A DNA stretch of 29,151 nucleotides from the IMG/VR virus record IMGVR_UViG_3300023215_000956, positions 1 to 29,151 of that record; one strand, written 5' to 3'. Shown here in pieces: positions 1-5,848 of this stretch. The notes beneath the pieces are model-generated. The model searched no databases, had not been told where the DNA came from, and worked only from the letters and a program-made list of their open reading frames with translations. The translations under genes were made by a program, and so were the position numbers. The DNA comes from a virus. Position 1 is the stretch's first letter. Each line of letters starts with the position of its first letter.

Positions 1-1
1 T

Positions 2-400
2 CGCAATGCTCGATTAGATTTAGAGGCACCAAGAATAGGGACCACGGCAAACGTTCTTAGGAATAAGCTTAACCCTGATCAAGAATTTCATAAGTTAAGT
101 CTGCTAGAGACGGTTAACTTATCGGCGAACACCGGTGATATGTCGTTATTCCACGCCGCCCTTAGCATGCTTGGCTACGACTGCCACAAAGTTAATGACG
201 GCCCATCTGCAGAGCAGCTCATTTCACAGGTCCTTCACTCAGCAAGCGCTTCAGGCAAAGTTACTGCTTTATTCGATCAGGCAAATGAAGATCAGCACAT
301 TGACGAAGATGAGCGCAACTCACTTATAAAAGCTACCGAAGAAGCCATCCAAAAACTTCAGTCACTTCGCTCATCCCTATTTAAGAAGGAATTAGCATGA
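2..400 (+). CDS. Phage regulatory protein CII, CP76 family (5' end missing)
   Basis: The reading frame is open from the left edge, so the first internal ATG (140) is not the true start. The visible part, about 132 residues, begins with a segment rich in the pattern of CP76/CII proteins: 'TTANVLRNKLNP' followed by 'LSLLETVNLSANTGD' and 'LGYDC', which in this family is a helix-turn-helix with a downstream helix. These proteins are DNA-binding transcription activators or regulators of P2-type temperate phages, acting in the lysogeny decision. The C-terminal 50 residues are acidic and then helical. The next gene overlaps its stop as ATGA. Family assignment is by recognised motif pattern only; a repressor and promoters are expected to the left of the window. 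Confidence 0.75.
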   Translation, partial: RNARLDLEAPRIGTTANVLRNKLNPDQEFHKLSLLETVNLSANTGDMSLFHAALSMLGYDCHKVNDGPSAEQLISQVLHSASASGKVTALFDQANEDQHIDEDERNSLIKATEEAIQKLQSLRSSLFKKELA

Positions 401-834
401 CTAACTCACGCCTCAACTTATCCATCAACGCTGACAAAGTAAGCCAGCTACTGGCCGTGGTTTCTGCAGCTGCCGCTAAATCACCGTTTACCGAACAGTT
501 TTTTCAGCGCTACCAATTTCTTATTGCAACTGGTGACTTATTGGTTAATGCAACTGGTGACTTATTGGTTAATGCCACTGGTGGAAATTCTAGCCACCGT
601 GCGGCCGTCACCGGTGAAATCGGGGTTTGTCTTCAACCAACTGATGCGCTCCTTAGTCTTTGCACCGCATTTCTGGCAGGGGATGGGGATTTCCGTATTT
701 TCGATCATGAATATTCCTTTTCTCAATCAGTTGAAACCTCTGTGGAGAAGTTTGATAGGTATGACTCAGTTATTAACGAGAGTAATGCCCGGCGAGTCCA
801 TACGATTATCTTCAAAGATCCTGAACCTTCGTAA
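397..834 (+). CDS. Hypothetical early phage protein with 8-residue tandem repeat
   Basis: This 145-residue protein is translationally coupled to the CII gene (ATGA overlap) and so belongs to the same operon. I do not recognise the family. Its start ('MTNSRLNLSINADKV') looks like a genuine N-terminus. Residues 44-59 are two exact copies of ATGDLLVN, followed by a third partial ATGG; the underlying DNA is duplicated exactly. Outside the repeat the protein is mixed alpha/beta, with no membrane segment or cysteine cluster. The repeat keeps the frame, so the gene is intact. A phage early regulator or inhibitor is possible, but nothing in the sequence shows it. Confidence 0.6.
   Translation: MTNSRLNLSINADKVSQLLAVVSAAAAKSPFTEQFFQRYQFLIATGDLLVNATGDLLVNATGGNSSHRAAVTGEIGVCLQPTDALLSLCTAFLAGDGDFRIFDHEYSFSQSVETSVEKFDRYDSVINESNARRVHTIIFKDPEPS
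526..573 (+). repeat. Two exact 24-bp tandem repeats inside a coding region
   Basis: Units 526-549 and 550-573 are identical, and a degenerate third unit starts at 574. Each unit encodes ATGDLLVN. The exactness at DNA level points to recent slippage duplication and a locus that could vary in copy number. Confidence 0.9.
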
Positions 835-875
835 GTGAAGATTTAGAATTTAACAACGTAGCACAGGTACAAAAA

Positions 876-953
876 ATGAGCAAAGTAATCACGTTCCCAA
901 ACCGCAAAACTGCACCTAAGCCCAGTAATGAACCATTGCCGAGGGCAGCATAA
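876..953 (+). CDS. Very short ORF, 25 residues
   Basis: ATG at 876 opens a 25-codon frame starting MSKVITFPNRK and ending at a TAA whose last A is the first base of the next gene's ATG at 953 (TAATG). The peptide is basic and proline-rich with no membrane segment. A short AGG lies upstream. The coupling to the following gene is the main support; it could equally be a translated leader for that gene. No function is assigned. Confidence 0.4.
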   Translation: MSKVITFPNRKTAPKPSNEPLPRAA

Positions 954-1117
954 TGCGCTCGTCATTTTATTGGTGGTGCAAGCGCACCGTTCGCGGTTTC
1001 AAGCACGAGTTTAAAACCGACTGGCAATTTCGTATCGCAGTTATTGCGTTACCGCTGGTGGTTGGCGGCATGACGTACTTGGCTAACAACAGCTATTTAA
1101 TTGAGAAGTTTCTTTAA
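953..1117 (+). CDS. Small single-pass membrane protein, 54 residues
   Basis: The gene starts at an ATG overlapping the preceding stop, with GAGGG about 6 bases upstream. Residues 1-25 are aromatic and strongly basic (MRSSFYWWCKR). Residues about 27-43 form one hydrophobic segment (IAVIALPLVVGGMTYLA), followed by a short tail. This topology (positive N-terminal side in the cytoplasm, one helix) is typical of small phage membrane peptides. A terminator follows at 1130. The role is unknown; superinfection exclusion would be a guess from size and position only. Confidence 0.55.
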   Translation: MRSSFYWWCKRTVRGFKHEFKTDWQFRIAVIALPLVVGGMTYLANNSYLIEKFL

Positions 1118-1129
1118 CCCGTAGGCTTT

Positions 1130-1155
1130 GGCTACGCAGTTTGTAGCCGTTTTTT
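1130..1155 (+). terminator. Intrinsic terminator after the CII operon
   Basis: GGCTAC (1130-1135) pairs with GTAGCC (1143-1148) across a 7-base loop, followed by G and six T residues. It closes the first early operon directly after the small membrane protein gene. Confidence 0.75.
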
Positions 1156-1175
1156 AATTGAAGCAGGAACAACAC

Positions 1176-1430
1176 ATGACTAACACCAAAGATGCAACAA
1201 CTAGAACCTTATCGGATACCGCACCATCCAACGCCGAGGATGTTGAAATTGAATTTTTGCAACATCTGGCGCGAACTATCGCCCGCGCCGAAAAATTGAA
1301 CAACGATGTTGAGGAGTTGTGGAGAAAAACGTCATCTGAGTTCAAAGAGTTTAAAGCGACGCTTTTGGAAATTCATGAAAAAACTTCACGATTGGCCTTG
1401 CTCGCTAAGCCATCCGAGTTCGGTAAGTAA
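1176..1430 (+). CDS. Hypothetical helical protein, 84 residues
   Basis: I chose ATG 1176 over the in-frame TTG 1158 because a GCAGGA ribosome-binding site lies about 8 bases upstream and the TTG sits inside the terminator tail. Residues 1-25 are polar and probably disordered. Residues about 28-78 are almost continuous helix with heptad-like spacing (EFLQHLARTIARAEKLNNDVEELW), suggesting a small coiled-coil protein. The 3' end overlaps a reverse-strand gene by 45 bases. No family is recognised; the gene lies just downstream of a terminator, so it needs its own promoter or read-through. Confidence 0.55.
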   Translation: MTNTKDATTRTLSDTAPSNAEDVEIEFLQHLARTIARAEKLNNDVEELWRKTSSEFKEFKATLLEIHEKTSRLALLAKPSEFGK

Positions 1431-1697
1431 AATGTTGCGTTTGGATGTAAGTGCATCGGCATGCTGATGGTTGGCACGACTTGATGCCACACACTCAACA
1501 TGAATATTTTGATCACTGTTTTTACCTATGGAATAGCTAACGTCCCTAACAAGAAAAATTGATAAATCATCTGGCGTGTATGACATCAATTCACCTAGAT
1601 ACATTGTTTCACCAATGCGAGGAATGACACTTGATTCAACAGTTATTTTTTCCAATAAGGTGGAGCCGTTTTTAGCATAAATTTCTAAGTGGTACAT
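1386..1697 (-). CDS. Hypothetical protein, the only reverse-strand gene
   Basis: The frame encodes 103 residues from an ATG whose complement lies at 1695-1697. Read on the reverse strand it is preceded by AAAGGA six bases before the start, a good ribosome-binding site. The first 75 residues look like a folded beta-rich domain (MYHLEIYAKNGSTLLEKI); the C-terminal part beyond 'CVASSRA' is polar and may be less conserved. The gene converges on the 84-residue plus-strand gene and overlaps it tail to tail by 45 bases. Its opposite direction, away from the flanking folded region, suggests an independently expressed accessory gene. Function unknown. Confidence 0.6.
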   Translation of the reverse strand: MYHLEIYAKNGSTLLEKITVESSVIPRIGETMYLGELMSYTPDDLSIFLVRDVSYSIGKNSDQNIHVECVASSRANHQHADALTSKRNILLTELGWLSEQGQS

Positions 1698-1809
1698 GGT
1701 TAATCCTTTAATAGTTTAGTTAGTTTTGCAATGCGCCTGAACGCGCTGTTTAAAAATAGAACAAATTAGCCTTTTTGGAAAGTAGTAGCGTTTGATGCAG
1801 CGCTTTAAA

Positions 1810-2015
1810 CGTCCTGATTGTACCGTTCGAGCCCATATCTCACACGGCAAGGACAATCAGATAAACGATGTATTAAGCCATATGAGGAATGATGCACCTC
1901 GGACATGGGCCAGTGACCTGATACTGGTGGCGGTAAAAGGGTGACACTTGGAGAGACAAGCTGACAAGCCCCTTCATTGGGGCTAAGTCGGTGAAAGAGC
2001 ATGAACTTTTTCATT
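1810..2015 (+). promoter_or_regulatory. Folded leader RNA upstream of a secreted-protein gene
   Basis: The stretch 1698-2037 contains no convincing gene. It contains perfect complementary arms: CTGATTGT (1814-1821) with ACAATCAG (1853-1860); GCCCAT (1831-1836), lying inside that loop, with ATGGGC (1905-1910), a pseudoknot order; AGCCCC (1967-1972) with GGGGCT (1979-1984), extended by GAC/GTC; and TGAAAGAG (1992-1999) with CTTTTTCA (2006-2013) including one G-U pair. The last hairpin ends about 10 bases before the AAAGGG ribosome-binding site of the gene at 2038, so it could control its translation. Strand is inferred from that position. No known riboswitch consensus was recognised. Confidence 0.4.
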
Positions 2016-2037
2016 AACACAACAAAAGGGAACTGAA

Positions 2038-2358
2038 ATGCGAAAAACAATTTTAGTTATTGGTGCGGTCATTGGCTTGGCTACTGCGATTACTTCATCT
2101 GTTCAGGCTGAAATGCCAGAACACGAAGTAATGGTGGTTACTGAGGCTAAATCAGTGATGACGCCTGACATTCCTATTAACGCGCCCGACATTGAGCGCG
2201 TGGCTTACGCGGTGGGTTATCAGCCCTCTATGTATGCTTCTCACGTTGAATTGACGCTATTAACTAGCGAGTCTACGAAGCTTGCTTACGTGAGTTATAA
2301 AAATTTACAGGCGCCAGGTGATTACCGCCTAACACATGAAGTGGGTTGGCGCTTCTAA
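2038..2358 (+). CDS. Small secreted (periplasmic) protein, probable moron
   Basis: This 106-residue protein has a classic Sec signal peptide: basic start (MRKT), hydrophobic core (ILVIGAVIGLATAI), and an AXA-like cleavage site at about residue 24 (VQA followed by E). The mature part is about 82 residues with no cysteine, ending in 'HEVGWRF', and is likely a small beta-rich periplasmic protein. AAAGGGAA precedes the ATG. It has its own terminator at 2391 and a folded leader upstream, so it looks like a self-contained transcription unit inserted into the phage early region. Such morons often change the lysogen's surface or exclude other phages; that is inference, and the family is not recognised. 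Confidence 0.65.
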   Translation: MRKTILVIGAVIGLATAITSSVQAEMPEHEVMVVTEAKSVMTPDIPINAPDIERVAYAVGYQPSMYASHVELTLLTSESTKLAYVSYKNLQAPGDYRLTHEVGWRF

Positions 2359-2390
2359 CCTACAGACAATGTTTAGAGTCATTAAAGCTG

Positions 2391-2417
2391 AAAACCCTGC
2401 CTAGTCGCAGGGTTTTT
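2391..2417 (+). terminator. Intrinsic terminator after the secreted-protein gene
   Basis: AACCCTGC (2393-2400) pairs with GCAGGGTT (2407-2414) across the loop CTAGTC, giving 8 pairs. The second arm runs into five T residues, and A residues precede the first arm. Confidence 0.8.
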
Positions 2418-2429
2418 GGGTGAGAAGTT

Positions 2430-3145
2430 TCGTTGTTTAGTAGCGGCTGTTTAAGTTTAAAAACATCTGCAAACGATGACATTTATCTGGCGGCAGTAGC
2501 TTAACTGCTAAACACCGTCCAAGGGGTGTGTCTCCCTTGTCACCGAAAAGACCGTGGTTGCCCTCACCACGATTAAGGAACGAGGGCGTTTTGAGTGTGG
2601 TTTTGTGGGAAGTGTGCAGAGCCACATATCAAAGTGTTTGTAACTCATACCATCGAGAAGAGTAGGGCTTTGTAATTCCGCTAGTTACGCTTGTCACTAC
2701 TAGCGGTAGCCCCTACAAGCTAGGTTCGCTGACCGAATTTCAAGCGCTCCGTTGCAAAAAGGTCAGGTTGGTACTGGCATGACGCAACGCCGGAAGAGGG
2801 TAACCGGCACGTTTTGAGAAGGCTTGTTGATTTTTCGTAGTCGCTATTTTGCATTCATAGAGTGCATCAGGGAAACAACAAGCTTTCATAAAAGCGTTAT
2901 GCGGATTGGGCATTTACCTGGTCGGCGCTTTCCCGAGTCTCTGAAAAATGAGAGCCAGTTTTACCGACTGTGGTTAGGGTCAATAAATAAATAGGTATCG
3001 GTAAGGCAGTTAACTGGCAAGCGGAGGTTAACACCGATTATTGGCGGCTATATGCGACGCGTGAGACTGAGCTTGCAGCCAAGGCTGACCCACTTGGACC
3101 AAACGGGTTACTCAAAACACTCACAAATCAAAATGTGAATAACAG
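2430..3145 (+). ncRNA. Candidate large structured noncoding RNA, about 700 nt
   Basis: Between the terminator at 2417 and the start at 3162 I see no gene with a good start signal or protein-like composition; the 62-codon reverse frame at 2437-2625 is a by-product of the pairing arms. Perfect or near-perfect arms found by eye: 2520-2525/2534-2539; 2553-2558/2566-2571 with 2560-2565/2582-2587 (pseudoknot); 2595-2600/2622-2627; 2662-2669/2708-2716 enclosing 2678-2685/2699-2706; 2729-2734/2761-2766 interlocked with 2750-2755/2784-2789; 2789-2793/2804-2808; 2818-2829/2876-2887; 2891-2896/2926-2931; and 2997-3002/3033-3038 enclosing 3009-3014/3027-3032. A weak -35/-10-like pair, TTGTTT (2433) and TTTAAA (2456), is spaced 17 bases. 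Size and complexity recall phage-borne ornate RNAs such as GOLLD and ROOL, but I did not recognise either. Exact ends and strand are uncertain. Confidence 0.45.
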
Positions 3146-3161
3146 TAGGAGGTAGGAAGGA

Positions 3162-3302
3162 ATGAAAAAACCACTCAAAGCAACACATTTTCACAATGGT
3201 TCATTCTACAAGGTAGGTGTTCATGGTCTTGTGTTTCGCTGGAATGGTGATCAGTGGATTAAATCTAGTATGCATCCAAGTGAGCTACAAGGTTCAATCT
3301 GA
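3162..3302 (+). CDS. Small hypothetical protein, 46 residues
   Basis: ATG 3162 is preceded by an unusually strong ribosome-binding site: AGGAGGT at 3147-3153 followed by AGGAAGG. The peptide contains two aromatic-rich strands (GSFYKVGVHGLVFRWNGDQW), resembling a tiny beta-sheet domain, with no membrane helix or cysteine. A hairpin terminator follows at 3317. The gene sits at the 3' edge of the candidate structured RNA, so that stretch might instead be its long leader. Function unknown. Confidence 0.6.
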   Translation: MKKPLKATHFHNGSFYKVGVHGLVFRWNGDQWIKSSMHPSELQGSI

Positions 3303-3316
3303 TTTCTATTAATAAA

Positions 3317-3353
3317 AAACCCCGCATGCCGTGGAAAGCAAAACGCGGGGTTT
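3317..3353 (+). terminator. Hairpin terminator with 19-base loop
   Basis: AAACCCCGC (3317-3325) pairs with GCGGGGTTT (3345-3353), nine pairs. Only three T residues follow on the plus strand, and A residues flank the left arm, so it may be a modest or bidirectional terminator. Confidence 0.6.
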
Positions 3354-3376
3354 GAACCATAAAGTTCGAGGTAATT

Positions 3377-3562
3377 ATGAGTGAATTAACCAAATTTAAC
3401 AACCCCAATTACACCATTGCCGCACAGGGTGGCCAAGTGTTCTTGCGAACCAATCAACTGGGTAAGGTATTGCGCCTTACAGCTGCTGATTGTGAGCGCC
3501 TTATAGCTGAGCTGGATGCAACCATAAACATCTTGGCAGCGGAGGCGAAAGCTAATGGGTAA
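3377..3562 (+). CDS. Small hypothetical protein before the replication initiator
   Basis: Sixty-one residues from ATG 3377, preceded by GAGGT. The sequence shows a short beta-rich N-terminal half (NYTIAAQGGQVFLRTNQ) and a helical C-terminal half (TAADCERLIAELDATINIL). Its end overlaps the start of the O-like initiator gene by 8 bases, so the two are co-translated. This is the first gene of the replication operon. No family recognised. Confidence 0.6.
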   Translation: MSELTKFNNPNYTIAAQGGQVFLRTNQLGKVLRLTAADCERLIAELDATINILAAEAKANG

Positions 3563-4439
3563 CCAAGCCAATGTCTATCAATTACATGAGGGGCAGCGAG
3601 TAATGCCCAGCAAGAACGGTTATGTAAATCTTTGGAGGGATATTAACGATCAACCATGGTCATCTGATGAGTTGGCTTACAGTGTTTTTATAAAGCTACT
3701 GTCAACTGTTCAGCATAAACCAAGAGATATCGTTTACAAAGGTCAGCCAGTACACCTTGAATCAGGTGAGTGGGCAATTGATTATCCTCAAATAGTAGGA
3801 ATGTTTAAAGGTATTAAAGATAAAGAACATGCCCGTCGAATTATCAAAAAGTTTAAATCTTTGTCTCAGGTTTACACAAAACCACTAAAAAATGGTTCTG
3901 TCCATATTGGTTTTGTTATAGGTTTTAATGGGTGGGAAAAGTGGCAAAATTGCACCACACCCCAAACCACACCCCAAACCACACCAAACAGTACGGATTT
4001 AAAGGTTTTGAGGGGTGGTAAAACCACACCCCAAACCACACCCCAAACCACACATAAAAACAATAATGATCTTAACAATAATAAAGAATATGCAGGGTCT
4101 GCGACCCCGCCTGTGCACTCTGAACTTCGTAAAAACGCATTCAACTACTTCTGGAAGAAATGGGCAGAATGCAAAGACCTTGTAGGCCTTAAAAACAAGG
4201 CGCCCAAGGAGAAGACTTACACCAACAACTTTGCAAAGCTTTTCACTGACAGCTACATCAACCGCGTAGGCGTTGAAGCATTCAAAGCCGAAGTGAACCA
4301 GATGTGCGCCTTTGCACTAGAAGCGCACCAAGACATTGCCAGCAAGCAAGGCACTAACCAAACATCTGATTATTTCAATCACGAAAAAATGTGGCCTGCT
4401 AAATTCCTTTCTAACAAGCAGTGGAGGGAACAAGTGTGA
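3555..4439 (+). CDS. Lambda O-like replication initiator containing the origin
   Basis: This 294-residue protein would bind the phage origin and recruit the DnaB helicase encoded next to it. Residues about 22-135 resemble the winged-helix domain of phage replication proteins (YVNLWRDI..., then an 'EHARRIIKKF' helix and a 'GFNGWEKWQ' end). Residues about 134-175 are a low-complexity linker made of TTPQ units, Asn-rich at its end, and encoded by DNA iterons. Residues about 188-294 form a helical C-terminal domain rich in Trp and Lys (NYFWKKWAE), plausibly the helicase-contact part. The arrangement of DNA-binding domain, iteron-encoded linker and C-terminal domain matches lambda O. It overlaps the genes on both sides. 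The family is assigned from architecture and context. Confidence 0.75.
   Translation: MGNQANVYQLHEGQRVMPSKNGYVNLWRDINDQPWSSDELAYSVFIKLLSTVQHKPRDIVYKGQPVHLESGEWAIDYPQIVGMFKGIKDKEHARRIIKKFKSLSQVYTKPLKNGSVHIGFVIGFNGWEKWQNCTTPQTTPQTTPNSTDLKVLRGGKTTPQTTPQTTHKNNNDLNNNKEYAGSATPPVHSELRKNAFNYFWKKWAECKDLVGLKNKAPKEKTYTNNFAKLFTDSYINRVGVEAFKAEVNQMCAFALEAHQDIASKQGTNQTSDYFNHEKMWPAKFLSNKQWREQV
3954..4090 (+). other. Putative replication origin: 12-bp iterons plus AT-rich segment
   Basis: Iterons of the form ACCACACCCCAA occur exactly at 3954-3965, 3966-3977, 4023-4034 and 4035-4046, with degenerate copies starting at 3978 and 4047. A degenerate inverted copy (GAGGGGTGGT) lies at about 4011-4020. Immediately to the right, 4053-4090 is strongly AT-rich (ATAAAAACAATAATGATC and on), as expected for an unwinding element. 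Lambda ori has the same plan inside gene O: repeats, then an AT-rich stretch. Function is inferred from this architecture. Confidence 0.65.
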
Positions 4440-5842
4440 GTAATTCTGAAACACTTCGAATCCCGCCGCATAGCCCTACGGCAGAACAAGGGGTATTAGG
4501 CGCAATCCTTGGAAACAACGAGTTGTTCGACGCGGTAGCGCCAATTCTTAACGATGGCGATTTCTACAGCCGCGCGCATGGCTTAATTTATCGCGCCATT
4601 ACTGAAATGATTGGATCAGGAAGGGCGGTTGATGTAATCACGTTGCCAGATTTCTTGTTACACAAGCAGTGGATTGATGATGTGGGAGGTGATACCTACA
4701 TTTACGAACTGGTGCGTAATGTCCCCTCAACAGCGAACTTGATGACTTACGCCAATACAGTTCGAAACCGTTCACTACAGCGCCAGGCAATTGCAGCTAC
4801 ACTCGATATTCAAGAGCAGTGCTATAACTCAGACGGTTCTGATGTAATTGAGATTCTTGGTAATGCAGAAAAGCGTTTGGGTGATGTATCCGAAAAGCTT
4901 TGTACCAATGATACTGATTATTCAATTGAGGCCGCGATCGGTTCAGCCATTAACGAGTTAGAGGCTCGTATAAACTCAGGCAGTGAAATAGCTGGAATAT
5001 CTACAGGCCTTAAAGACCTAGACAAAAAGATAAACGGTTTAGAACCCGCCGACATGATTGTTTTAGCGGCAAGGCCATCGATGGGTAAAACTACACTGGC
5101 AATGAACATGGTAGCCAGTGAAGCAGTAAGCGGTGGTAAACCAATTGTTTTTAGTATGGAAATGCCCCGTCAGCAACTTATCTACAAGCTTTTGGCGTCA
5201 CTAGGCCAAGTTCCTATTTCCTCAATACAGCGCCCGAGCGATCAAGATGCCGGCATGACAGATGAACACTGGTCGCGAGTTTCTAACGTAATGGCCCAGC
5301 TGAAGGAAACGCACCTATCAGTAATTGACGATGCTTACATGACTATACCGCGCATGCGCTTAGAGTTGCGCCGGTACCAAAAAAAGCACGGCAAACCCAC
5401 GTTGATAATGGCTGATTACCTTCAATTAATTCGCGGCCATAGCAAAACAGACAACCGAGTGAACGAAATCAGTGAAATTAGCCGCGGCATTAAAGCGTTG
5501 GCTAAAGAGTTCGATTGCCCGTTCCTTGTGTTGAGCCAGCTTTCTCGCTCACTTGAAACCCGCAATAACAAGCGCCCAATTAACTCAGACCTACGCGAGT
5601 CTGGGCAAATTGAGCAAGACGCAGACAAGATAATTTTTATCTATCGCGATGAGGTTTACAACGAAAACAGCGAAGACAAAGGCCTTGCCGAAATCATCAT
5701 AGGCAAATGCCGCATGGGTGAAATTGGGATGGTAGGTTCTGTTTTCCGTGGTGAGTACAGTGAGTTCAAGCCACTCGCTAACCGCCAGATTGTGGGTGAT
5801 GTGCCCAAAGCTAAAAAGTTTTCAGATAAGTTCGAGGGGTAA
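4436..5842 (+). CDS. dnaB: Replicative DNA helicase, DnaB family
   Basis: A hexameric 5'-3' helicase that unwinds DNA at the phage fork. I chose GTG 4436 (GTGA overlap with the previous stop, GGAGGG about 8 bases upstream) over GTG 4421, giving 468 residues, typical for DnaB. The N-terminal domain starts with the characteristic 'PPHSPTAEQGVLGAIL' and is followed by the linker and RecA-like domain. Walker A is ARPSMGKTT at about residues 212-220; Walker B is LIMADYLQL; 'VLSQLSRSLETR' and the DLRESGQIEQDAD motif are present. A phage encoding its own DnaB usually does not need to hijack the host helicase, only its loader. The gene is intact with all motifs seen. Confidence 0.95.
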   Translation: MSNSETLRIPPHSPTAEQGVLGAILGNNELFDAVAPILNDGDFYSRAHGLIYRAITEMIGSGRAVDVITLPDFLLHKQWIDDVGGDTYIYELVRNVPSTANLMTYANTVRNRSLQRQAIAATLDIQEQCYNSDGSDVIEILGNAEKRLGDVSEKLCTNDTDYSIEAAIGSAINELEARINSGSEIAGISTGLKDLDKKINGLEPADMIVLAARPSMGKTTLAMNMVASEAVSGGKPIVFSMEMPRQQLIYKLLASLGQVPISSIQRPSDQDAGMTDEHWSRVSNVMAQLKETHLSVIDDAYMTIPRMRLELRRYQKKHGKPTLIMADYLQLIRGHSKTDNRVNEISEISRGIKALAKEFDCPFLVLSQLSRSLETRNNKRPINSDLRESGQIEQDADKIIFIYRDEVYNENSEDKGLAEIIIGKCRMGEIGMVGSVFRGEYSEFKPLANRQIVGDVPKAKKFSDKFEG

Positions 5843-5848
5843 GGGATT

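Noticed and set aside
524-838. Plus-strand 104-codon frame overlapping the repeat-containing early gene
   Set aside because: The 397 frame is coupled to CII by ATGA and has a better start; this frame is its shadow.
1805-2050. Reverse-strand 81-codon frame over the folded leader
   Set aside because: It arises from the pairing arms, has low protein-like character, and its start overlaps the start of the secreted-protein gene.
2437-2625. Reverse-strand 62-codon frame in the noncoding stretch
   Set aside because: No good ribosome-binding site and a composition explained by the hairpins of the candidate RNA.
3120-3140. TCACA-N8-TGTGA, resembling a CRP site
   Set aside because: The half-sites are in inverted order and the spacing is 8, so it does not fit CRP; it is better read as a small hairpin.
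2430-3145. Group I or group II intron, tmRNA, or RNase P RNA as explanation for the folded stretch
   Set aside because: No intron core motifs, domain V or family consensus recognised, and no split gene at the flanks.
3872-4144. Reverse-strand frame rich in VVWG repeats
   Set aside because: It is the antisense of the iteron repeats in the O-like gene.
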